Shown: one piece after another, positions 27,301 through 39,300 of the stretch
Layout: each line of letters starts with the position of its first letter
Position numbering within the stretch: the stretch's first letter is position 1
From: Strongylocentrotus purpuratus
Taxonomy: Eukaryota; Echinodermata; Echinoidea; Camarodonta; Strongylocentrotidae
DNA length: 64,000 bases
Reading direction: 5' to 3'
NCBI RefSeq assembly: GCF_000002235.5
Contig: NW_022145553.1
Span: 874,501-938,500, forward strand
The notes under the pieces: generated by a model
Told to the model about the DNA's origin: nothing
Seen by the model: the letters and a program-made list of their open reading frames with translations, nothing else
Databases searched by the model: none
Translations under genes and position numbers: made by a program

Positions 27301-30300
27301 TCTGATGAAAATAGCTCTTTGGTGAATTTCACACACAAGAGAAATTCTTGATTTCAACCCTGGACTTGGCACTACATGTACATCTAACCCCAAACTCACA
27401 TGTACAGTTGAAATTGATCTATAAAAGTACCCAATCGCAATCCTAATCATGACCCTAACTCTTCTTATTCTTTTTCAAGGCTAGAGCAAAGGTTAGATTA
27501 ACATACATAGTACCGGTAAGTAACTTCTACAGTTCCACCAACAATTATTCTAAACAAAGTAGGATCAGGGCACACAGATTTTCACTACCACAAGAGTTCA
27601 CACAGAACTTCTGTTTGGTGGGGAAAAAAAGCATTTGGCCTTTATGATCATCAATAATATTTAATCTTTACATTTGACATCCTATAACTTTACAATGTGG
27701 TAACAGTCTGATCCGAGTTCCAAATTGTTAAGCTTAACAGTGAGAAATGACAATTTGTATGCCTCCGTTTAGAAGTAGCCAGAGGCATTATGTTTTTGGG
27801 TTGTTCGCCTGTCCGTACTGTATGTCCGTCCCGTCATGGGGTCTGGTCATGTACCGTAAATCTCTGTGTATAAGACGCACCTGTCTATAAGACGCATACC
27901 TATTTTGGGGGCCAAGACAGACAAATTTTCCTCTTTAGAAGTCCAAACAGAAATCCAGGCATAGAGGTAGTGTTGTTCTTGTTTCAGAGTGGTGAGTCAA
28001 CACACAGATTACTGAGCATGGTGCCAGGTGGAGGGGCATAAATCGAAACTTAAAATATATATTTTTTAATTTTAAAAAAGATTTTTTTTTTTTGGCACCC
28101 GACTTTTGATTTTATTTTTTTTTCGGCGGGAAAAAGTGCGTTTTATACACGGGGATTTACGGTATATGAAAAATAGCTTGTAAACACGATATTCTGAGAA
28201 CCTGTTAATGGATTAAAATCAAACTTGAATTTGTAAAATTGCTTCTGTTTTGGTTTGTAAAATCGCTCTATGGCGGAGGTATCATTTTCGACTGCATACA
28301 GTCAAAGATCCATCTAGTTCTTAGTCAATCTAGTATTTCTTGACAATACGCAAAGTCCTTGTAAATGCTTAGTTTCAAATGTCACATGACTCACCAATGA
28401 AATACGCAAGTGCTATGCTGTTGACGAGGACGATGTTGAGAGGCAAGGAGTAGAGCGTCTTAGGATCAAACGACTGATCTTCATCATCCTGGAGTGACAG
28501 AAGGATGGAGAAATGTATGGATGGATAGATGGATGAATGGATGGATGGAAGAATGGAGGGAAGGGTTGATGGACGGATAGAGAGAATGACAGATAGGACG
28601 GATATATGGATAGAATAAGCGATGGATGGATAGTTGAAGGCATGAAATGGTGGCTTTTTATTGCTTCAGCACTCTTATACAATCATTTGACTACCATGGA
28701 AATTGCATGAAATTTACCTCTGAACAATTTTTAGAATAAAAAGTACATTAAGTTGGTAAAAGTTTATAGTGCAGTATGTTCTCCATTTATCTATTGCTGT
28801 CCAAAAAACCGAGGGTTATTTTGCATCATATCTTCTTTTTTCAAATTGATGTGCGAGCCACCTTTCTGTTCATATTATATGAAAGTTATAGGTTCATCAG
28901 TAAAATCTAATAATCACTTGCTTGTTTGCTTTTATCTAGGCACAAGAGCTATTTTTAATAATGTGTATGTTGTCTATTCCCTACCCTTCCTTCTTTTTCC
29001 CCTTAATTAATTGATTAAACAAATTGCATTGGCTGTGAAATTATTTGGAGAAAGACACAGGATGGAAGAAAAAAAAAGAGCAAAACAAATACACAAATTC
29101 TTAATCACGTGTAACCTGACAAACAACATGGTAACAGAACTCATGTAATAACAGACACATTTAAGATGTCATTGAATTTAATTGATCTAAAGTAAATTGA
29201 AATCGAATTTAGGTTTACTTTAAATTTCATTCATACTGCAATAGAACTGAATCACAATAAAGATACATGTTAAGTGAATCCAAACTGAAATTGAATTGGA
29301 ATATTACTGATAATAATAATAATAATAATAATAATAGGCATTTCTATGGCGTCGTCTATCTAGAAATTCTATTCCAAAGCTCACTAATTATTACCCCGGC
29401 TGTAATAGCCTAGCAGCATTTCAAGCAATTAATTCCTGCCAGGTACCCATTTACCTCACTTGGGTCGAGTTTGGCAAATGAAGATTAATGCCTTGCCAAA
29501 GGACATTAGTGCCGTGTTGGGATCGAACAACGACCTTCGAATTTCAAGTCAAGTGCTTATTAACCACTCGACCACGACACTGCTACCTGATATAATTTTA
29601 AAATAAAGTGTGTAATATATTGACCTCATTTTAGGGTAAACTGACTTTAAAATGAATTAAAACTGCATTGAGTGTTGTAATGATATGAAAATGAATCAAA
29701 TTACAATTGTCCTGATAAAAATTAAATTAAAATGTATTCATACTGAAATTGAAAAACAAATGTAATCCAACAGAATTGAAATTGATGTATACAATACTTT
29801 AAATTGTATGAAATCTCAGTGAAAATAAATTAGAATTGAAATGAAATTGAATTGAAATTGATTTGAAAAGAGGGGAATAATTGCAATTCAAAGTTTACTG
29901 ATGAGACTTACCACCTCTTCTGCTGCATCCAAGTCTTCACCAGACAGTATTCTGTTGATGGTATCTGAACACATCTGTCTCAAGAACTGTAGACTCTTCA
30001 GCTGCGTCTTGGCATCTACACCTTCTGTTTATACAATTCATTTCATTTTTATTGAAATTAAATTTTAAATACATTGGTTTATGAATTTCATACAATTTTC
30101 AAAGTGCTCATGAAATATCCACATTGTCTACTTTACCATTTGAAAACAAAATCAATTGAAATTAAAGAATTATGATTGATGTGGATTATTGCTCATAGAA
30201 TAATACTGAACTTGATAGCTGACCTGTAAACAATGCTGTTCTTTTGTTCTATTTCAAATTGTGAGCACACAAGAGTGTTTAATCTTGGCAAAACAGCTTG

Positions 30301-33300
30301 TCCACTACTTCATTTGTTGTTACATAGATTGACACCAGTAAATCAATGCTCCAGCATTAATTTCTCTATGGTCACTTTCTAACAATACTCAAGGTCCTGA
30401 TGTGTACCCTGGACCAAATTCTTACCCTACAACTTTTGGGAAATATAGCAATGGCAAATATTCCCTGAGCCAATGTCGGATTCCTTTGAAAGCAACGCAG
30501 AATAGCATAAGTATAATTGTCTCTATCGACTGTTTGGCTACATGATAAAAGCACATATTCCATTAAAATATTGTGAAATAAAACTGGTTACTTCAATAAT
30601 ATTCAAGATCACAAAGAAATAAACTACAAATAGACATAACTGCATAACACAAAGACATCACACTATTTTCTTACCATCTTTCATCAGTCTATTTGTATCT
30701 CGTGACCGTTGCTTGTATATCTCATGGTCGACAATTTCGATCATGGCCTCCAGTTCGTCGATGTTTGCCGCTGTCTTTATTGTAAGTAGAAAGGCTTCTG
30801 TTGTGAAAGTACTGTCTTTACACTGTGGGAAAACAAAATTACAATTATAATTTACTGCTAGTATACAAATGATTAGTCCACAATTGATACAAATCATATC
30901 CCATGGGAAATAGACTTCATCAGAATAGAGAACAGAATGTGATGCTGAAAATTCCCTGCGAAAGCTAGAATTGGTGCAGTCACTGCCAATTTTCATGTAC
31001 TATACATGTAATTCTTTCAATCTCTATTACGCATGGAAACTTGATGATAAATGGACAGATGATGATGATGATGATGATGCTGATGATGATTAGGCCTGGG
31101 ACAAATACTAAATTTACTATTTGAATATTCGTGCAAACAGGTATTCAAATATTTTGAATAACAAGTTTCAAATTCAATCGTGCCAGAAGCACAAGAACAT
31201 GCCAATGCAGTGGCTGGTGCTGTGTCCGATGCAGTGGCTGGTGCTGTGTCCGATGCAGTGCTGGTGCAGTGTCTGATGCAGTGGCTGGTGCTGTGTCCGA
31301 TGCAGTGGCTGGTGCTGTGTCCGATGCAGTGGCTGGTGCAGTGTCCGATGCAGTGGCTGGTGCAGTGTCCGATGCAGTGGCTGGTGCAGTGTCCGATGCA
31401 GTGGCTGGTGCTGTGTCCGATGCAGTGGCTGGTGCTGTGTCCGATGCAGTGGCTGGTGCTGTGTCCGATGCAGTGGCTGGTGCTGTGTCCGATGCAGTGC
31501 TGGTGCAGTGTCCGATGCAGTGGCCGGTGGTATGGCACTGATTGATATGCCACATGTATATTGTTTTCTCACACTTTAAAGAAATATCTTAAAAGTCAAT
31601 TGTTACGGAAATGTTTAAGAAAGGCAAGAAGTCGACTTGAGTTCTGGCTCACGGTAGAGTCTATTGATCTAACTCACTCAAGCTTGGTCCAAAATGCCTG
31701 ATATAATGATATCAAAATGATTACCAAACAATTAGACTGTCCAAAAGACAATTACGAGATAGGATTACTGTAAGGTGATATAACTTATTTAGCCAAACAA
31801 TACTAAGGTGTTGCAATGGTAAAAAATTCAAGGGTAAACGGTCATTCATACTTTCATTCTTGACCTCATTCTTGACCTCAAACGCAACAATCGATCAGGC
31901 TAAAGCTGCATGCGCACACACAAGTGAAACACCCATCAGAGACAAATATTTGAACAGGATTACCATGCATTAATAATTCTTACAATTTACTAAATGCTCT
32001 GAGTGTCATTATAATTGCCATACTGTTTAAAATCAAATAATTACTTTCGTCATTACTTCAAATTTTGGAATTGAACTGGCAAGCCACATTATGCATGCGC
32101 ACACACTATTAAACAAGACACAGAAGTACCTGACGAAATAGGAGAAAAAGGACTACCAAAACAATGAAGAAACATGATAATCATGAAGTAATGATTCTTA
32201 AATTTGATCAACCATCTAATGTGTCAATAAAATTGCTATACAAATTCAGAATCATAGAAATATACAATGGTAATTGCTTCAATATGGGGATTTGAACTTG
32301 CATGCCACATTAGACATGGGCACACACAAATAAACAAGCCACAACATGCAAGAAAATATAGACTATAGGATGAGAACAATGATGAAAAATATCAAAGACA
32401 ATCCAGGTGATAACAACTCTTTGTGATTATTTCTGCACTTAGGATACCACTTTACAGAACGTTTGCCTGGTTAGGCCCCATTTTGCAGTACTTTCTTGAC
32501 GTTTTAAATCCAAATGTCATCATGAAATTTTATATATTCAAATATCAAAATCAACATTCGCTGTTGGGTGAATATTCAAATAGTGGAAAAAGTGTTATCC
32601 GAGTGCCGATAAGTTATTTGAATAGTTCACATTTTAGTCCCAGCCCTATTGATTATGATGATGATGATAATGGTGATAATATAAATGATGATGGTTATGA
32701 TGATAGTTATGATGATGATGATAATGATATGGTAACAACAATAACAACGGCAATGATAACGATAATGATAATGACAATATAATGATTATTATGATGATGA
32801 TGCTGCTGATAACGATGATGATGAGTGATGGTGATGATAAATGATAGTGATAATGATGATCTGAAATTCACACACTTTGTCAACTTCTTTTATAGCTAAG
32901 AAATGCAGCATTACTTACAATCCATATGATGGTTTGGTTAATATAATCAGGATCTGTGAGCTGTTCAATCATCGATTTGATCATCCCATTGGCTATCACT
33001 TCCCGTAGCACGAAGCAGAACGGCTTACTATGGAACTCGTGATCCGGAATCAGCAGAAATAATAAGATTTCAGAAATGGCTCGAAGATATTCTGTGAGAA
33101 GGCGATATTGAAACCATTAAATTTGAGAGATGGATGTATCATTTATACAGGTGGGCAATTCCACGGTAACGGAAGGACACTCAGACAAGATTTTTGAACT
33201 TCAGGTTCATACTAAAAGAAATGTTTTATTAGTATGTATTAAACTATGGGGAACAAAATGTGTTTCAGTCAAGTGGAAAGCTTCATCAACTTCACAAAGT

Positions 33301-36300
33301 TTGGATAAACACTAATTAACTGGAAAAACCATGTCCATTTTTATGTCCTTCCGTTACCGAGATAATTAATATGCACATTCTTAAACTACTTAACTATAAT
33401 GACAATTTTTGGGGGGAGAATTAAAGGCACTTATATAGGTATTATATCTGTACTGTTTCACATCTTATACTAATAAAACAGTTCTTTTAGTATGAACCTG
33501 AAGTTAAAAAATCTTGTCTGAGTGTCCTTCCGTTACCGTGGAATTGCCCAGGTAGATCAGAAGATATTTCTAAATAAATAGCATAGCACCCCATTTATGG
33601 CATTCTTTTTGTATCCATTCCTAAGTACAACTTAAAGATGGGAAGTTAGTAAGATTCGAAAACAACAATTCAATCCAGAACTCTTTTTCAATTATGTCTA
33701 AAAGAGCTTAAACGGAAAATGTGACTGACCAGTTACCACACTATTACAATAACAATATTTAAAGGTACTATGTCCCATTTGCAGGCAAAAAAATGAAAAG
33801 GTTAAATTCCAACTGCATTTGAAAGATAATACTAATTTAGAACTTCCCTAAAAAAGGTGGGGCTTGAAAATGTCTTCAAGTGGGAAAATAATGACTATTA
33901 GTTGTCAAATCGACTTTAGGGCTATAGAGCCCAAAAGTAATAGTCTTGATTTTCAGACAATTGTACCGAATGGTCATACATGTACGTTTTATGCTGCGAA
34001 AAGATTCAATCAGTTTAATCTTGGCCATCAGTGGGTTATTGATGTAGACAAATGCTCATGTACCCTTTACAACTCTTTTCATGTATGTTATTACCAAAGA
34101 AGAAAAAAAGCCAGTCAGTCACTCAATAGTGTCTGACAGTGAAGTCTAGCAAGTAAATGGGTTTCCTTGCATAATTTGAATATGAGGACACTGCTAACGT
34201 TTAAATTTCACAGATAGGACATACATGACGTATTCATAATTCCTGCAAAGTTCTACAGAATATGAGGTTGGCTGCAAAAGGGACATAGTGCCTTTGAAGC
34301 AAGATAATTATAATCAATAATATTGTTTTCTTGTCTACTGCTAAAAATATACCATGGCTTTAGCTAACCTCACATTATTCAACAAAATCCTTCTTTCCAG
34401 GTAGCACTTACAAATGGGTGGAAAGTGACAAATGTAGATGAATGTCTAGCCTAAGAATATTGATGGCTTAAACCCATGACTCTCTATTTTAAGGCAAATT
34501 TTAAAACTATTTGACTGTGACAAAATTAAATAGCGAGTTACCAGGGATGGAGAAAAAAAAATGTGAATTCTCTTTTTTTTATATAAAGAAAAGATTTTAA
34601 AAGATTGAAATTACCACCTTTTTCTAAAAATCATTTTTTAATCGTTTAAAAATCAAGGACACATGCTATTAAAACTTGTTCGCGTAGCTCCAACTGTAAA
34701 GTAAACAATCATTGAAAGTAAGAAACCAGTAATAATTTGGGTATAATAAAATAACTTGGTTTAAAATTGTATTGATTTTTTTATTGAAATAATCTATATA
34801 ATTGGCCATAATTTCCAGAATTAATTGCATAGGACTATGTACTATAGTGGATAAGGAAAGATCATGTAGGCCTCAAGCATATCAAAATCGCTACTTTGCT
34901 TAACTTGTTTATTTATTTATTTATTCAGTTCTGATATTTATACAGGGTGGCACATATCACCAATTTGGTGGTCTTCCATGAGGCCCTGTTTAGTAAGAAT
35001 AAAACAAATAACAGCAGCAAAAACAAAATAGATAATATACAAGCATATAAACAGGTAAAATACAAATTCATTGGTATCCCCATGAAATAACTGATTATTC
35101 AAGAATTATCCTTGATCATTACAAGAAATATGTGAATGGAATTTTCAATTTAAATAGAAAATGCTTTCTTTTTTTAATGAAAACAAGTCAACGCAAAGCG
35201 TAGCATCCCCTCGCACGGTACAAATGACCTATATACGTCAGAACAAGTTACCTCCAGTGGACTATACTATTATATTACTAGGCAAGGAAGTTAACCACAT
35301 TTTCACATAATTCTTTTTGCATATTTAATGGGCTATGACTTTCACCTTTGACCTACATTCTCAGAAATCGAACTTAGGCTGTACATGTATTTTGATACCA
35401 TGTACCTTCATATTAAATTTCATTAAAATTTGTCAAACATTACTCAAGTTATCGAATGGAAACCAGATTCACATATTTAATGAGCTATGACTTTTGACCT
35501 ACATACTTCGAAATCGAACTTCGGCTGTGTTTTGATACCATGATCCTTCACATCAAATTTTATTAAAATCTGTCAAACAATACTAAAGTTATGGATCTGA
35601 AACCAGATCCGCATATTTAATGAGCTATGACCTTTGACCTACATACTCTGAAATCAAACTTGGGCTGTGTTTTGATACCATGATCTTTCACATCAAAATT
35701 CATTAAAATCTGTCAAACAATACTGAAGTTATGGATCGGAAACCAGATTCGCATTGTGTTTTTATACCATAAACCTTCATATCAAATTTCATTAAAATCC
35801 GTCAAACAATACTAAAGTTATGGATCGGAAACCAGATTCGCATATTTAATGAGCTATGACCTTTGACCTTTGACCTACGTACTCCAAAATGGAACTTAGC
35901 CTGTATTTTGATATCATGTATCTTCATATCCAATTTCATTAAAATCCGTCAAACATTACTGAAGTTATCGATCGGAAACCAAATTTGTTACGAACGGACG
36001 GCAGCGTTTCTATATCCCCTCCAACTTCGTCGGCGAGGGGATAATAAAATAAAGAACAGATGATAACCACGTATTTAAAAGAAAGAAAAAAAATTGATTG
36101 AAAACGTTCATTTTGTAATCTGATATAGTTTAACACACAGGATACCAAAATTGTTGGTACGGTATACATATTTACACTCAAATACACTTAAATTGTTTAC
36201 AAGATAGCTGAAAAATGGATACATTACATGTATGCATATGATATAACGATAACCATGTCAACCAAATTTAATAATTTTGCAAATAGGAAAAATTGGTTAG

Positions 36301-39300
36301 CTTCGCACGAATGCATTCAGGGTTGGAAAAAGATAGTTGAATCAGAATTTATAAATATTTACATCAGATTTTGTTTTCAAATTGAAACCAGATTTTTTTT
36401 TTCATCAGATTTTTCTAAAATTTCAATCATTTTTTTTTTTTAATCAAAGAGATTCAAATCTATCACTAAAAGGAAGAAGGTGGCAATTCGATATAATAAA
36501 CAAACAAAAGAAGAAGGAAAAAGGAGAAAAGAAGTAGCAAAAGGTTAAAAATAGTCTTCATATGAGATTGAGATTGTTGATTTGGGCACAATTTCCACAA
36601 TGTTTAGACCTGCAGTAATAAGTTTAGGGAAGATCATGATGGCCTCATGCATATTAATAATTTAAAGGCTAAATTGCCTAATAAATGATAATAAGAATGA
36701 ATTTTGTTTGTTTGAAAAATGTTCCACATACAATGGAGAAAAAAAAAGAACGAAGCATAAAAAAATAGATCTTTGACTGCATGCCAAAACAGAAGCATTT
36801 TTAAAATTCAAGTTTGATTGTAATCCATTAACAGGTTCTTAGAATAACGTGATTACAAGCTATTTTTCATAAATACATGTATGACCCTTTGATCTTTGAC
36901 CTCATGACCGTAAAACCTAGTAGAAAAACAAAACTAGACTAGAATTGGTGATTGCTGATGAATTTGTGATCTGCAACAGCTCTGAAAAGACGAAGAAACA
37001 ATCATCAGACAGCATCTGAGGTATAATCAACAATCAGAACTTCCTTTGGCCTTTGTACACAACATACCAAGCTCAATATTTATATGAAACAATGACATCC
37101 AAGAAGGATACTAGCATCACAGAAACTGGACAATTTCATATTGTAGTACCTGTGAGTTGAACCCAACAGGTTGTAATATGGATTTTCTCATTAATAAAAT
37201 TCCACATACTCTCAGCTACACTACTACCCATATTTTTCCCGGTGATAAGGCCGCAGCGCCGCATAGGCCGCACCCCCAACTTTGAAATTTCAAAGAGGGG
37301 GAAAAAAAAGAAAAAAAACAAAAACAAAGGGAAAAAAAAACGGACAAAACAAAATAATCGTAATTTTCTAGTAAAACACTATTTTTTTTTACAAACTGAT
37401 ACCAAATTCATCAATATTCTTATAAATTACCGGAAGTTTTGGTGTCCAATATATACCCCTACCACAATGTACGGTGTAATGCGAAATCGCATGAAATGGA
37501 TTCAAAGTGGCGACTTCGGCTGGATGCAATTGCGTTCGCGGCAGCTCCGTTAAACGGTCCCTTCTTTTACTTTTGCAATGCATTGGCAAAAAATTAGATC
37601 AAGATCTATCGGCAGATGTTGTTTTAGGAAGTTTATTTTCATCTTTGTGTCAACAATGCAAGTTAAAATTGTCGGTAAGATTTGTGGAAATGTCCTGTAC
37701 CATAGTGGTAGTTACTTTGGCAGCTCGGCTATGACCAGGGTAATATGTGTAAAGCGCCATGAGCGTCACCTGACGGATACCGGCGCTATGTAGATAACCA
37801 TATTATTTATTTTTTATTTATAGTTATTGTAGTCCCATATGTACTAATTTGTGCTGTTTTTTCATAGTTTTGACTTGCGTTTTTTTTTTTTTTTTTTACT
37901 CTTCCGCCGCAAAGGCAGCACCCCGACTTTTTGATATTTTCTCTTCCAAAAATACTGCGGCCTTTACGCCGGCAAATACGGTACATACTAACATTAGGGG
38001 GAAATAGGCGATGAACAACGGCGATACAGTTTGATGAACATCAACAATGATATCAAAAACAGAGCTGAATATCATGAAAATGATGGAATTTAGAATTCTG
38101 ACTTTGAAAGGCCATAAATGACGTCACTAAGCAAAGTATGGTCAAATGAGACATGAAATTGTAGGGCCTATCTCTAGCTCGTACTCTATCCGAATAATGA
38201 AATGAATTTGAGGGTTCATGGACTTGTTTAAGTGCTATCATGAATTAACCAGAAGCATATTTTCGAAAATGTGGTAGATTTGGTAAATGTAGGCGAGCGT
38301 AGATTCTATTTTTAACGCGCACATATGACATTATTGTGCGCCAAGAGTGCCATTATGTTGGCAGAATTGTGTGCAATATAAATGTAGAATTATTATTAGT
38401 ATTATTATTTAAGGTCAGAAAGGAGTGAAATTTGGGAAATTTGATTAGGGAAGAATAAAAAATCTGATCCATTGAAGTAAATGCCATTTCTACATTCCAT
38501 ACACAATCTGCCTGTGATAACACATGCACGTGCGCAAGGAGGGAGAAGAACTAGAAATATTGCAATCTGTATTGCCGTGCAATGCGAATGTATCCCCCAG
38601 CAGTGGCAGCGATTTTGTGTCATCCTTATGTTCGAAGGAGGAACAAAGATCCCCTCTCACCTCCCTGAAACGTAGAGATCACCACTAGTGGCTCAGATTT
38701 TTGATCAAGACTAGTAGCAGCATCACCAAAACAATATGTGTGTAGATTAGAGTATAATGCATCTCTGTAGAAAATTTGAAAGATCTGTCAAGAAATGTGG
38801 CAGTTAGAGCGCATAAAAGACAGCCACCAAAATATGAACTTTAACCACATAAAAGACGGAACGATGAGGGCAGCATCGCCCAAAAGTGTAGATTGTACCA
38901 AGATACATTTCTAATTCTCTAAACAAAATTTGAAAGAAAACTGTCAAGAAATGTGGCAGTTAGAGCGCATAAAAGACAGCCACCAAAATATGACCTTTGA
39001 CCACATAAAAGATGGAACACTGGGGGCAGCATCACCAAAAGTTGTAGGTGCGTAGATTATACCAAGATACACCTTTGTTAAAAATTTGAAAAAAATCCCT
39101 TGAAAAATGTGGCCTATAGAGCACACACAAACCATCCAAAAAAATATGGCCTTTTACCCTAGATAGAAGACGGAACACTGGGGTCAGCATCACCAAAAGT
39201 TATAGGTGTTGAGATTATACTACGATACACCTCCATACAAAATTTGAAAGAAATCCATCAAGGAATGTGGCAGTTAGAGCGCACACAAGAATATGACGCC

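Noticed and set aside
31017-31572. Several overlapping open frames of 90-178 codons, one reading ATASDTAP repeats, on both strands.
   Set aside because: They are produced by the 24-bp minisatellite, whose period is a multiple of three; no start context, splice support or family similarity.
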